Shown here: positions 26,902 to 35,675 of the stretch, piece after piece
Layout: each line of letters begins with the position of its first letter
How positions within the stretch are numbered: position 1 is the first letter of the stretch
DNA from: Deltaproteobacteria bacterium
GTDB taxonomy: Bacteria > Desulfobacterota > Binatia > Binatales > Binataceae
DNA length: 64,000 nt
Assembly (NCBI GenBank): GCA_021831785.1
Contig: JAKBMB010000009.1
Span: 88,711-152,710 of the forward strand
Reading direction: 5' to 3'
Program-made: the position numbers and the translations under genes
The notes under the pieces: model-generated
The model's database searches: none
Told to the model about the DNA's origin: nothing
What the model saw: the letters and a program-made list of their open reading frames with translations, nothing else

Positions 26902-27410
26902 CGACGCCGCGCCTTCCCCGCTCGGGGCCCGGCCGAATGCCCTCGCTGGCGAAAATCAGCCCGTCGCCAGACCCTCGCGTCAAGCGGCGCAGCAATCTCG
27001 CTCTGGTTCGCGCCGGCCCCATAATCGCCGGGCCGCTTCGCGATCGCCAGGCGCGTCCGACATTCCCGCGGTGTGCGGTACTTTCCGCGCGCCACGGCCG
27101 CGGCCTCCGTTGCTCTGCTCAAGCGTTTGCGGTTCTTCACTGAGCGTAGCGGCCAGAGGGGAGTCGAGCAAAGCCGACCGACCAAATCGCGCCGCCGCTA
27201 TCACGCCGCGCGTTGGAGGCGCGAGTGAGCGCGCCGGCGCCTTGACCGGGCGCGCCGATCTGCGTTAACCAAGGTAAGGGCGCGGCGCGCGCGCGCCGTC
27301 TCTGAGCCGGCGGCGTGGGGGCGGCCGCAGGGATTGCGCGCCCGGCATGCCGCGCGCGGGCTATAGCTAGGCGCCGAACGAGCAGGCCGACGAGGCGGCC
27401 GCGGACGAAT
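26902..27410. other. Divergent intergenic region
   Basis: About 510 very GC-rich bases between the hydroxyacyl-CoA dehydrogenase and denD. Several frames are open on both strands but none reads like protein. It should hold the promoters of both genes; TTGACC near 27242 is a possible -35 for denD, but no good -10 follows. Confidence 0.4.
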
Positions 27411-28400
27411 ATGCGCGTCCTCATTACCGGGGGCAACGGATTTTTAGGCTTGCGGCTGGCTCAGGCCCTGGCGCAGCGCGGCTTTTTGCGGGGCCGCTCC
27501 GGCGCGCAGGAGGAAATTCACGAGCTGGTCCTGGTTGATGTCGGGTTCGCGGCTCAAAGCGTGAGCGGCGTGAAATACCTCGCCGGCGACCTGCTCGATC
27601 CCGGGCTTTTGGCCGCCGCCGTCACGCCCGACACGGACAGCGTGTTTCATCTCGCGGCGGTGGTGAGCGCCGCGGCCGAGGCCGACTTTGACCTGGGGAT
27701 GCGAGTCAACTTCGACGCCGGCCGCGCGCTGGTCGAGCGGCTTCGCACCTGCGGCAGGAGCCCGCGCCTTATCTTCCCCAGCTCGCTCGCGGTCTTCGGC
27801 GCGGAGCTCCCTGCGGTTGTCACCGGCGCGACCGCCGCGCTGCCCCTCTCGTCTTATGGAACGCAAAAGGCGATGGCGGAGCTCCTGATCAACGACGCCA
27901 GCCGCAAAGGCTTGATCGACGGCCGCGTGATTCGCCTGCCCACTATCGTCGTGCGTCCGGGCAAGCCGAACAAGGCGGCATCGTCGTTCGCCAGCTCAAT
28001 ACTGCGCGAGCCGCTGTCGGGCCGCGAGGCGGTATGTCCCATCGCTCGCGACACCGCGCTATGGATCGCTTCGCCGCGCGCCGCCGTCGCGGGCTTGATT
28101 CACGCGCATGAGACCGCGGCCGAACAGTGGGGAAACTCGCGCATCGCAAACCTGCCGGGGATCACGGCCACCGTCGAAGAAATGCTTCGGGCACTGGAGC
28201 GCGCGGGCGGCAACCCGGCTCTGGTTCGTTTCGAACGCGACCTCGCGATCGAGCGAATCGTTTGCACATGGCCGGCGCGGTTCGACACCGTGCGGGAGCG
28301 CGGGATGGGGTTTATCGCCGACCGCGGGATCGACGAGATCGTACAGGGCTATGTCGAGGATTATTTAGCCGGGCAACCGGCCTGCACGGGAACTGTGTGA
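27411..28400 (+). CDS. denD: D-erythronate dehydrogenase-like NAD epimerase-fold protein
   Basis: A 329-residue extended SDR. NAD motif RVLITGGNGFLGLRLAQAL at the start, FHLAAVVSAAAEADFDLG, catalytic Ser and Tyr/Lys region IFPSSLAVFG and SSYGTQKAMAELLI, and VRPGKPNKAASSFASSI, all typical of the DenD group. It oxidises D-erythronate at C2 to 2-oxo-tetronate. The three genes that follow, overlapping or closely spaced, are the kinase, decarboxylase and isomerase of the same pathway, which makes this reading strong. ATG 27411; no clear ribosome-binding site. Confidence 0.9.
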   Translation: MRVLITGGNGFLGLRLAQALAQRGFLRGRSGAQEEIHELVLVDVGFAAQSVSGVKYLAGDLLDPGLLAAAVTPDTDSVFHLAAVVSAAAEADFDLGMRVNFDAGRALVERLRTCGRSPRLIFPSSLAVFGAELPAVVTGATAALPLSSYGTQKAMAELLINDASRKGLIDGRVIRLPTIVVRPGKPNKAASSFASSILREPLSGREAVCPIARDTALWIASPRAAVAGLIHAHETAAEQWGNSRIANLPGITATVEEMLRALERAGGNPALVRFERDLAIERIVCTWPARFDTVRERGMGFIADRGIDEIVQGYVEDYLAGQPACTGTV

Positions 28401-29698
28401 CTGAGACGCTTGGCTCAAGAGGCGAGGCCGAACCGATCCTGCTCGGCTGTATCGCTGATGACTTTACCGGAGCGACCGACCTGGCGAGTATGCTGGCCGA
28501 CCGCGGGATGCGCACGATTCAGCTTATCGGCCTGCCCGAGGGCGGGCAGCGGCTGCGCGACGTGGACGCGGCTGTCGTCGCGCTTAAGTCTCGCGCGGCA
28601 CCCGCTGCGTGGGCGGTGGAGCAATCGTGTCGGGCGCTGGAATGGCTGCTAGGCGCCGGCGCGCGGCAGATTTTCTTCAAATACTGTTCTACGTTCGACT
28701 CGACGGACCAGGGCAATATCGGACCGGTGGCGTGCGCCCTGCTCGAACGGATAGGCGAGAGCTTCACGATCGCCTGTCCCGCGTTCCCGGCCAACGGCCG
28801 CACCGTCTACCGCGGCCATCTTTTCGTGGGCGACGCGCTATTGTCCGAGTCGGGCATGGAACGCCATCCGTTAAATCCGATGACGGATTCGAATTTGGTT
28901 CGCGTGCTGGGACGCCAAGTCAAAGAGGCCGTGGACCTGGTGCCGTATGAGACGGTCGAGCGGGGCAGTGAAGCGATAAGCTGGCGCTTCGCCGCGCTGC
29001 GTGACGAGCGCGTCCGCTATGCGATCGTGGACGCGCTTTGTGACCGGCATCTGCTCGCGATCGGCGCCGCTTGCGCGGACCTGCGCTTGGTGACCGGCGG
29101 CTCGGGCGTGGCGATGGGGCTGCCGGACAATTTTCGCGCGCGGGGGCTGTTGAGCACAGGCGCGCAGGCGCCTTCGCTGGGGCGCGCCGGCGGATTCGCC
29201 GCCGTTTTAGCCGGCAGCTGTTCGAGCGCGACGCTTCAGCAGGTAAGCTATATGCAAGAGACGGGCGCTGCGGGTTTCGCGATCGATCCGCTGCGCATCC
29301 TGCGCGAGGACGTCGCCGAAGCCGCGCTGGGCTGGGCGCTGCCGAGGCTTAGCGAAGCGCCGGTGATGATTTACGCCAGCGCCGGCGCCGCTCAGGTTGC
29401 GCGCGTGCAAGAGAGGCTGGGCCGCGAGCGCGCCGGGTATATGATCGAGCAGGTGATGGCGCAGATCGCGCGCCGGCTGGTCGAGGCTGGGGTGCGCCGG
29501 ATGCTGGTCGCGGGCGGCGAGACGGCCGGCGCCGTGGTCCAGGCGCTGGGCGTGCGCGCGCTGCGCATCGGGGCCTCGATCGACCCCGGCGTTCCCTGGA
29601 CCAAGAGCCTCGGCGAGCCCGCGGTTTTCCTGGCGCTCAAGTCGGGGAACTTCGGTTCGGTCGATTTTTTTGTCAAGGCCTTCCGGATGTTGCAATGA
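28397..29698 (+). CDS. otnK: 3-oxo-tetronate kinase (DUF1537 family)
   Basis: A 433-residue four-carbon acid sugar kinase, which phosphorylates 3-oxo-tetronate at C4. The N-terminal substrate domain starts LLGCIADDFTGATDLASMLA, the family signature, and contains FKYCSTFDSTDQGNIGPVAC; TACPAFPANGRTVYRGHLFV-like text is at residues about 130-150. The nucleotide-binding half has RRMLVAGGETAGAVVQALG and a C-terminal KSGNFGSVDFF. GTG 28397 overlaps the denD stop by four bases (GTGA), so translation is coupled; the longer frame upstream lies inside denD and is not real. Confidence 0.93.
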   Translation: MTETLGSRGEAEPILLGCIADDFTGATDLASMLADRGMRTIQLIGLPEGGQRLRDVDAAVVALKSRAAPAAWAVEQSCRALEWLLGAGARQIFFKYCSTFDSTDQGNIGPVACALLERIGESFTIACPAFPANGRTVYRGHLFVGDALLSESGMERHPLNPMTDSNLVRVLGRQVKEAVDLVPYETVERGSEAISWRFAALRDERVRYAIVDALCDRHLLAIGAACADLRLVTGGSGVAMGLPDNFRARGLLSTGAQAPSLGRAGGFAAVLAGSCSSATLQQVSYMQETGAAGFAIDPLRILREDVAEAALGWALPRLSEAPVMIYASAGAAQVARVQERLGRERAGYMIEQVMAQIARRLVEAGVRRMLVAGGETAGAVVQALGVRALRIGASIDPGVPWTKSLGEPAVFLALKSGNFGSVDFFVKAFRMLQ

Positions 29699-30330
29699 AC
29701 GAGGCAGACCTGAGAGAGCAGATCGTTCGTTTCGGCCGCTCGCTGTTCGAGCGGGGGTTGACTTCCGGCATCTCGGGAAATTTGAGCGCGCGCTGGGGCG
29801 AGCGCTACCTAATGACCCCGACGAACTCCTGCTTGGGCGCGCTCGAAGAGGATCGCTTGTCGCTCGTGGACCGCCAAGGCCGGCCGCTGTCGGGCGACCC
29901 GCCGACCAGGGAGGTCTTTCTTCATCTTGCGCTTTACGATGAGCGGCCTTCGGCGGCGGCCGTGGTTCATCTGCATTGCACGCACGCGGTGGCGGTTTCA
30001 TGCCTGGCGGACGTCGATCCGCGCGATGTTATTCCGCCGCTCACGGCTTACTACGTGGTGCGGGTCAGGCGGCTGCCGTTGATACCGTACTATCCGCCCG
30101 GCGATCTGGCGCTAGCGCAAGCGGTGCGGGCGCTGGCGGCAGACCACGGCGCGATGCTGCTCGCGAATCACGGCCCGGTGGTGGCTGCGGGGTCCCTGGA
30201 GGCGGCCGTGTATGCAATCGAGGAGCTGGAAGAGACGGCGCGGCTTTTTCTCATGCTGCGCAAAGAAAAAGTCCGGCAGCTTACCGCCGAGCAGGTCGAA
30301 GAGCTGCGCCGGCGCTACCCCGAGGCTTGA
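29695..30330 (+). CDS. otnC: 3-oxo-tetronate 4-phosphate decarboxylase (class II aldolase family)
   Basis: A 211-residue zinc enzyme of the RhaD/FucA class II aldolase family, expected to decarboxylate 3-oxo-tetronate 4-phosphate to dihydroxyacetone phosphate. TSGISGNLSARWGERYLMTP near residue 22 is the phosphate-binding start; VVHLHCTHAVAVSCL gives the metal His pair near residue 95, and LLANHGPVVAA the third His near residue 158. ATG 29695 overlaps the otnK stop (ATGA), so the two are translationally coupled. Confidence 0.92.
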   Translation: MNEADLREQIVRFGRSLFERGLTSGISGNLSARWGERYLMTPTNSCLGALEEDRLSLVDRQGRPLSGDPPTREVFLHLALYDERPSAAAVVHLHCTHAVAVSCLADVDPRDVIPPLTAYYVVRVRRLPLIPYYPPGDLALAQAVRALAADHGAMLLANHGPVVAAGSLEAAVYAIEELEETARLFLMLRKEKVRQLTAEQVEELRRRYPEA

Positions 30331-30360
30331 GTTGCGGCCGGCCGAACGGCGAGGCGACGA

Positions 30361-31173
30361 ATGCCGAGATTTGCCGCGAACCTCACTATGATGTTCAATG
30401 AGATTGACTTCTTAAGCCGCTTCGCCGCCGCCGCTGACGCCGGCTTCACCGCGGTGGAGTTCCTCTTTCCGTACGCCTATGCCAAGGCCGAGGTGCGCGC
30501 GCGCTTGCGCGAAACGGGTCTGGCGCAGGCGCTGTTTAATTTGCCGCCCGGCGACTGGGGCGCCGGCGAGCGCGGAACCGCGGCGCTGCCCGGCCGCCAA
30601 GCCGAGTTTCGCGAAGGCGTGGCCAAGGCGCTGGAGTACGCCGAAGCGCTCGAATGCCCGCGCGTGCACGCGATGGCGGGAATCGTCCCGGCGAGCGTTG
30701 ACCCGGCGGTCTGCGAGGCGAGCTACGTAGAGAACCTACGCTTTGCCGCGCGCGCCGCGCGCGCCGCAGGCGTCGAGATACTAATCGAGCCGATCAACGC
30801 GCGAGACATGCCCGGCTACTTTCTCAATCGCACTGATCAAGCGCGGCGGATAATCGAACTCGTCGGCGAGGACAACCTATTCCTGCAGTACGACATCTAC
30901 CATGCGCAGATCTCGGAAGGCTTTCTCGCCGAGACGTTCCGCGCCAACCGCGCCCTCATCCGCCATATCCAGATCGCCGGCGTTCCCGGTCGATGTGAGC
31001 CCGACGCCGAGCAGGAAATTAACTACCCCTTCCTCTTCCGGGCGATCGACGCCGCCGGTTACGACGGGTGGATCGGATGCGAGTACCGGCCGCGGGCCGG
31101 CACTATGCAGGGCCTGGGATGGATTAGGCCGTACGGCGCCAGCGGCCCGCGCCGCCGCCCAGCCGCGACGTAA
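30361..31173 (+). CDS. otnI: 2-oxo-tetronate isomerase (hydroxypyruvate isomerase family)
   Basis: A 270-residue TIM-barrel protein of the Hyi family. It starts [20 protein letters not shown] and has the metal/catalytic Glu residues in [16 protein letters not shown] near 142 and [11 protein letters not shown] near 240, plus QYDIYHAQ and [14 protein letters not shown]. It interconverts 2-oxo- and 3-oxo-tetronate, linking the dehydrogenase to the kinase. Thirty bases after otnC, it completes the operon: D-erythronate to 2-oxo-, 3-oxo-tetronate, 3-oxo-tetronate 4-phosphate, and dihydroxyacetone phosphate. No transporter or regulator is adjacent. Confidence 0.93.
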   Translation: MPRFAANLTMMFNEIDFLSRFAAAADAGFTAVEFLFPYAYAKAEVRARLRETGLAQALFNLPPGDWGAGERGTAALPGRQAEFREGVAKALEYAEALECPRVHAMAGIVPASVDPAVCEASYVENLRFAARAARAAGVEILIEPINARDMPGYFLNRTDQARRIIELVGEDNLFLQYDIYHAQISEGFLAETFRANRALIRHIQIAGVPGRCEPDAEQEINYPFLFRAIDAAGYDGWIGCEYRPRAGTMQGLGWIRPYGASGPRRRPAAT

Positions 31174-31303
31174 CCGCCACGCGCCGGCCGCATAAGCTCG
31201 CCTTCATGCCGAAAGCCGCGGCGGGTTCCGCAGGTTGCTAATTGCCCAATGACGAAAGCGAGGCCAAAGGCAAGGCGACTTAACAAGGGGAGGCTCAACT
31301 GAT

Positions 31304-31481
31304 ATGTCCGACGAACCCACAACCAGCGATCCCGGACGTACTAGTTAAACTCGCGCAAGCCGCCGGGCGTGCCGGCAAGTTGCCCGGCCAAGGCGCCGGC
31401 GCGCCGATCTACGAACAGCTCGTCGAGGTATTGAGGCAACTGGGGCGACTGGATCAGATACTCAAAGACTATGCCCCTTAG
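31304..31481 (+). pseudogene. Possible small gene broken by frameshift
   Basis: ATG 31304 follows a strong site (AAGGGGAGGCTC). It reads MSDEPTTSDPGRTS and stops, but another frame over the same bases continues as IPDVLVKLAQAAGRAGKLPG, QGAGAPIYEQLVEVLRQLGR, LDQILKDYAP to TAG at 31479. The second part looks like a genuine helical C-terminus. A one- or two-base shift near 31330 would join them into a protein of about 55 residues. Family unknown. Confidence 0.35.
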
Positions 31482-31529
31482 GTCAATTGCCTGAATCAGG
31501 TTTTACCAGAAGTAGTCTCATAAATGACC

Positions 31530-31575
31530 GTAGGGCATGGATGTCATGCTTCACTTCGTTCAGCATGACAGGGGA
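31530..31575. repeat. Hairpin-type intergenic repeat
   Basis: TGTCATGCT and AGCATGACA, separated by CACTTCGTTC-like bases, form a 9-bp stem. This is the common GTCATGCTGAACGAAG-type intergenic repeat of many bacterial genomes. The remainder of the gap between otnI and ycsI (31174-31739) shows only this and the broken small gene. Confidence 0.5.
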
Positions 31576-31739
31576 GGGGCGTTCAGGATGAGAGGAAAAG
31601 TGTCGCGGCCGTTCCTTCGGCAGCCGCAGGGCGGGCTCTGCGCTGCGGCTGCCACCACCGCAGCCAGCCCCCCCGAAGTTAAGCAACTTATTTGCGGGAC
31701 GGGATATAGATTCGCCTTACTAAGCGTATCCCATCGCCC

Positions 31740-32537
31740 TCAGAATGCGGCGAGCGCGGCGTCCTCGATGTCCGAAATGAACGTATGCCCTGGCGAGTGC
31801 GTGATCGCAAAGCGCGGGCGCGAGGCCATCAGCACGGTCTGAAACGTTACGCCGCAGGCCCAGAAGACGGGCACCTCGTCGGAATTAATCATCACCGGAT
31901 CGCCAAAGTCCGGAGCGCCGATATCGTTGATTCCGATCGCGCGCGGATTGCCGATCTGGATAGGCGCGCCGTGCGACAGCGGAAAACGTGTCGTCACCTG
32001 AACCGCCCGCGAGATTAGGCGCGCCGGTATCGGGCGCATCGTCACCACCATCGGACCGCTCAGCGACCCTGCCGGGCGGCAGGGTATAGTGGTTTTGAAC
32101 ATGGGGACGTTCACGCCCTGCTCGATATGTCTCACCGCAATTCCAGCGGCCAGCAGCGCCCATTCGAAGGTCAGGCTGCATCCGGTCAAAAATGCGACCA
32201 AGTCGTCGCGCCATAAGTCCGCGATCTGCTGTGTTTCGGCAACCAACTCCCCGTTTTCATAGACGCGATAAGCGGGCAGGTCGGTGCGCAGATCGGTTTG
32301 TGGAGCGAGCAGCGAAGGGGTCGCGCTGCCGGCCTCGGTAACCTCCAACACCGGACACGGTCCGGGATTGCGCTGCGCAAACAGCAGCACGTCGTAGGCA
32401 AGTGCTTGCGGAACAATCAAAAGATTGGCCTGCGTGAAGCCTTTGCACCATCCGGTGGTCGGCGTCTTAAGCCCGGCGCGAAAGCGCTCGCGCGCCGCCG
32501 AGGGTTTGATCGAAGCGACTTCTTCCATGGCAGCCAC
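31740..32537 (-). CDS. ycsI: YcsI/DUF1445 family putative hydro-lyase (D-glutamate cyclase family)
   Basis: A 265-residue protein matching the DUF1445 family: ARERFRAGLKTPTTGWCKGF, QANLLIVPQALAYDVLLFAQ, DLVAFLTGCSLTFEWALLAA, HIEQGVNVPMFKT, and near the end EVPVFWACGVTFQTVLMASR with FAITHSPGHTFISDI. Members are placed in the D-glutamate cyclase superfamily, which forms or opens 5-oxoproline. It lies downstream of pxpBC on the same strand, like ycsI beside kipI/kipA in Bacillus, so a role in 5-oxoproline or D-glutamate handling is likely. A miniature repeat element separates it from pxpC. Confidence 0.88.
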   Translation of the reverse strand: MAAMEEVASIKPSAARERFRAGLKTPTTGWCKGFTQANLLIVPQALAYDVLLFAQRNPGPCPVLEVTEAGSATPSLLAPQTDLRTDLPAYRVYENGELVAETQQIADLWRDDLVAFLTGCSLTFEWALLAAGIAVRHIEQGVNVPMFKTTIPCRPAGSLSGPMVVTMRPIPARLISRAVQVTTRFPLSHGAPIQIGNPRAIGINDIGAPDFGDPVMINSDEVPVFWACGVTFQTVLMASRPRFAITHSPGHTFISDIEDAALAAF

Positions 32538-32563
32538 CTCGTAGGAAATTAGCGTAAACCTAT

Positions 32564-32658
32564 TGAGGATTGCAAAATATTGAGACAGCGCAGAGTCGTG
32601 GGGTGGCCGTAGAGGCCCCAGCTCAGAGTCTGCCTGTCACTATATTCTGCAGTTCTCA
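32564..32658. repeat. Miniature element R3, 95 bp
   Basis: The shortest copy of the family seen at 22601 and 38473, in reverse orientation. Terminal repeats match best here: left TGAGGATTGCAAAATATTGA and, inward from the right, TGAGAACTGCAGAATATAGT, continuing GACAG on both sides. It lies inside the pxpBC-ycsI transcription unit. No target duplication is evident. Confidence 0.75.
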
Positions 32659-32790
32659 GGAAGAGCCGCGGCGCGAGCCGCGCGCAGCGGTGTTGTAGAC
32701 CTGCAACCCGCAATGTCATCGCGTATCGCCGTGGTTTCCGTGACGCCCGGGCCGGCCGAAAATTTTAGTCATGGATATTCTGCGGCCGCC

Positions 32791-33825
32791 TCAGTCATCG
32801 CCGCTTACGACCCCGCTGATTAGGTTCCCGTGGTAGAGCGAGTCAAGATCGAGGTCCTTACCCGCGGGCACCGGTCTGACCGCCCGAATCAGCTCCTGCA
32901 ACTCGGCCTCTTGAGCGCGGCGGATTTGCTCCGCTTGCTGTTGATTCACGGCGGTGAAGCGGATCGGGTCGCCGGGCACGCGGCGGCCGACGATGGGGAG
33001 GTCTGCCGAAATGATGGTCGCGATCTTGGGATAGCCGCCGGTGGTCTGATGGTCGGCGAGAAGAATAATCGGCTGCCCCGTGCCGGGTACTTGAATCGCG
33101 CCGGTGGCGACGGCGTCGGAGATGATGTCGTAGCCCTTGTGATTATGTCGCAGCGAGGGTCCGTCGAGGCGGATGCCCATGCGGTCGGCGCTCGCGCTAA
33201 CGGTGTAATCCGCGGCGAGAAAGGCCGCCACTGACCGGCGCGTGAAGTGGTCATGCTGAGGGCCGAGAACGACACGTATCGTCTGATCGCGTCCGCCCGT
33301 AGGCGGTCTTGGCAGCTCGAGCTCGGCGCGCGCGCCGGCTTCGCTCAGCGCAAGCGGCACGAGGTCGCCTTCGCGCAGCGCGCGGCCTTCGAAGCCGCCG
33401 AGCGACCCGCGCGCGTATGTAGACAGGCTGCCAAGGCATGGAGCGATAGCAAAGCCGCCCTCGACGGCCAGGTAACAGCACGCGGCCCGGCTCAGCGCGC
33501 CGACCTGAAAGATTTCGCCGCGCCGGATACGCGCGCTGCGGCACGCCGGAATAGACCGCCTGTAATCCCCCGGCACTTCCACCTCGCCGCCGCTCGCCAG
33601 CGCGATTCTCACCGACTCGGCGCGGACGTTAAGCGTCGGTCCGTGATGGAGAATTTCCAGAGCGCCGGCGCCGGGCGGATTGCCGACCAAAAGGTTGGCC
33701 AAGCGCAAGCTCACCGTGTCCAGCGCGCCTGACACCGGTACTCCCATCCTTTGTGAGCCGAATCGGCCGAGGTCCTGCACGGACGTATGGAGACCTGGAG
33801 CGATGACCTCAAGGGCGGCGCTCAT
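32791..33825 (-). CDS. pxpC: 5-oxoprolinase subunit C
   Basis: A 344-residue KipA/PxpC protein: LEVIAPGLHTSVQDLGRFGS at the N-terminus, GVPVSGALDTVSLRLANLLV, EILHHGPTL, CYLAVEGGFAIAPCLGSLST, VVLGPQHDHFT, ADRMGIRLDGP and ILLADHQTTGGYPKIATIIS. With PxpB it forms the ATP-using part of the prokaryotic 5-oxoprolinase, which opens 5-oxoproline (pyroglutamate) to glutamate with PxpA. Its start overlaps the pxpB stop by four bases. Length and motifs are complete. Confidence 0.94.
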   Translation of the reverse strand: MSAALEVIAPGLHTSVQDLGRFGSQRMGVPVSGALDTVSLRLANLLVGNPPGAGALEILHHGPTLNVRAESVRIALASGGEVEVPGDYRRSIPACRSARIRRGEIFQVGALSRAACCYLAVEGGFAIAPCLGSLSTYARGSLGGFEGRALREGDLVPLALSEAGARAELELPRPPTGGRDQTIRVVLGPQHDHFTRRSVAAFLAADYTVSASADRMGIRLDGPSLRHNHKGYDIISDAVATGAIQVPGTGQPIILLADHQTTGGYPKIATIISADLPIVGRRVPGDPIRFTAVNQQQAEQIRRAQEAELQELIRAVRPVPAGKDLDLDSLYHGNLISGVVSGDD

Positions 33826-34544
33826 AAAACCAGCTTTCCATGTTGCGGCCGGTAGCCGCCCGCCGTGACCGCGGATCGGACGCGGTTGAAGTCATCGCGG
33901 CTTATGGGGCAAAAAATCACCTGGTCGCCGGGCGCGAAGAGCGACGGCGTTTTCTGCTTCGCGTCGAAAAGACGGATCGGGGTGGCGCCGATCAAATGCC
34001 ACCCGCCCGGGCTCTCCACCGGATATATGCCGGTCAAGGATGTGGCAATTGCGACCGATCCCCCCGGCACCTTGAGGCGCGGGTCGGTGCGCCGCGCAAG
34101 CTCAAGCTCGGCGGGCAAATCTCCCAGGTACGGAAAGCCCGGCAAAAAGCCGATCATATACACGTGGTAGCGCGTCCCACAGTGCAGAGCGATCACGCGG
34201 TCCGCGCTGAGTCCGGTGCGCTCGGCGACGTAGGCCATGTCGGGAGCGTATTGGTTCTCGTAGCACACCGGCACGCGCCACAGCGTGGCCTCGCGCCGGA
34301 CGCGGCTTTCTTGGCCGAGGAGCGATTGGACTGCGCCAATAAGCTCGGCTGCCCCGGTCTGCAGCGGATCGTAGTGGATGCACAGGGAGCGAAACGTCGG
34401 TACTGTCTCGACCACGCCGGATATGGCGTGCTCGCGCAGCGCCGCGTCCAGGCGCAGGACGCGGGCGTTCAGCTCGCGGTCCACCCGGTCTCCGAACTCG
34501 ACGACCAGAGCGGTGTCGCCGCTGGGAAGAAATCGGACGCTCAT
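33822..34544 (-). CDS. pxpB: 5-oxoprolinase subunit B
   Basis: A 240-residue KipI/PxpB protein from the ATG at 34544, chosen because it gives the family start (SVRFLPSGDTALVVEFGDRV) behind a GGAGCG site; the frame is open for 44 codons further but without family similarity. Other motifs: TFRSLCIHYDPLQ, VPVCYENQYAPDMAYVAERT, HVYMIGFLPGFPYLGDLPAE, PRLKVPGGSVAIATSLTGIY and SPGGWHLIGATP. Works with PxpC, encoded just downstream, and PxpA, encoded divergently. Confidence 0.94.
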   Translation of the reverse strand: MSVRFLPSGDTALVVEFGDRVDRELNARVLRLDAALREHAISGVVETVPTFRSLCIHYDPLQTGAAELIGAVQSLLGQESRVRREATLWRVPVCYENQYAPDMAYVAERTGLSADRVIALHCGTRYHVYMIGFLPGFPYLGDLPAELELARRTDPRLKVPGGSVAIATSLTGIYPVESPGGWHLIGATPIRLFDAKQKTPSLFAPGDQVIFCPISRDDFNRVRSAVTAGGYRPQHGKLVL

Positions 34545-34568
34545 CGCTCCGCTCCATGCTTGCGCGGG

Positions 34569-34597
34569 TTGGAACTCCCTACTAGGCAGGACTAAAT
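34569..34597 (+). promoter_or_regulatory. Possible promoter of pxpA
   Basis: TTGGAA (34569-34574), a 17-base spacer and CTAAAT (34592-34597) in the divergent pxpB-pxpA gap. Consensus match only. Confidence 0.3.
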
Positions 34598-34778
34598 ATG
34601 CTCTTGCGCGCTCAACGCTCTGATCGCGAAGCCGCCTTTTTGGAGCTATCGCGCGCCCGCTACTCCTTGGTAACATGCGAATTGGGGCAAGACAACATCA
34701 CGGACGCGGCGCGGGCAAGCGCTGTTGCCCAAGGACGCCGGCGCGCGGCCGGTGATTTTCGCAGCGCGGTTTGCGGCG

Positions 34779-35555
34779 ATGACCAGGCAAGTCAACCTGA
34801 ACGCAGATATGGGCGAGAGCTACGGCGCCTACAAGATGGGCCAGGACGAGCTGCTCTTGAAAGTCGTCCGCTCCGCCAGCATCGCCTGCGGCTTTCACGC
34901 CGGCGACCCGACCGTGATGCACGAATTGGTGATGCGCGCGAGGGACGAGGGCGTGAGTATCGGCGCCCATCCGGGATTCAACGATTTGTGGGGCTTCGGG
35001 CGCCGGCGCATCGACACCGGCCTGCGCGATCTCGAATACATGGTGGCCTACCAGATCGGGGCGCTCCAGGCGATGGCGCAATACGCCAGTCTCAGGGTAA
35101 CGCATGTCAAGGCGCACGGCGCGCTCAGCAATATGGCCGCGGAGGATATCGAGATTGCTCTGGCCGTCGCAAGGGCGGTCAAGACCGTCGACCGCGGCCT
35201 GATATGCCTTGCGGTTGCCGGTACGCAGTTGGAGGCGGCGGCGCGCAAGCTCGGCCTGCCGCTGGCGCGCGAAGGGTTCTGCGACCGCAGTTACGAGGAC
35301 GACGGTAATCTGACGCCGCGCAAGATAGCCGGCGCGGTCATCGCCGACCCGCAAGCCGCCAAGGAAAACGCGCTTAAGATGGTGCTGGACGGCGAGATTA
35401 TTTCACGCAGCGGCAAGCGTGTCGCGCTTTGCCCGGACAGCTTGTGCGTGCATGGCGATGAGCCGAACGCCTACGCCGTTGCGAGGGCCGTGCGCGAGGG
35501 GCTCGAGGCCGCCGGCGTGCGCGTCGTACCGCTGTCCGAGATGAAGCTGGCCTAG
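34779..35555 (+). CDS. pxpA: 5-oxoprolinase subunit A (LamB/YcsF family)
   Basis: A 258-residue protein with the full LamB/YcsF pattern: VNLNADMGESYGAYKMGQDE, ASIACGFHAGDPTVM with metal-type His and Asp residues, VSIGAHPGFNDLWGFGRRRI, VKAHGALSNMA, AREGFCDRSYEDDGNLTPRK and LCVHGDEPNAYAVARAVREG. It is the 5-oxoproline-cleaving partner of PxpBC. ATG 34779 is the family start; the longer open frame upstream is not. Divergent transcription from pxpBC differs from the single operon of E. coli and Bacillus. Confidence 0.95.
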   Translation: MTRQVNLNADMGESYGAYKMGQDELLLKVVRSASIACGFHAGDPTVMHELVMRARDEGVSIGAHPGFNDLWGFGRRRIDTGLRDLEYMVAYQIGALQAMAQYASLRVTHVKAHGALSNMAAEDIEIALAVARAVKTVDRGLICLAVAGTQLEAAARKLGLPLAREGFCDRSYEDDGNLTPRKIAGAVIADPQAAKENALKMVLDGEIISRSGKRVALCPDSLCVHGDEPNAYAVARAVREGLEAAGVRVVPLSEMKLA

Positions 35556-35675
35556 CCGGCTTCGGGGCGCGAGCTCGCGTTGCCTTTGGCTGCGAGGCCG
35601 CGCCTTTACGACCTGCGCCCTGGCTCCCGGCCACCGCCGATGCGGTTCGGTCGCTGCGCGCTGCTCAGGATGTGG

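Noticed and set aside
30361..31173. A regulator or transporter hidden in the 510-base gap before denD.
   Set aside because: Both strands of 26902-27410 were read; no frame gives helix-turn-helix or membrane-protein sequence.
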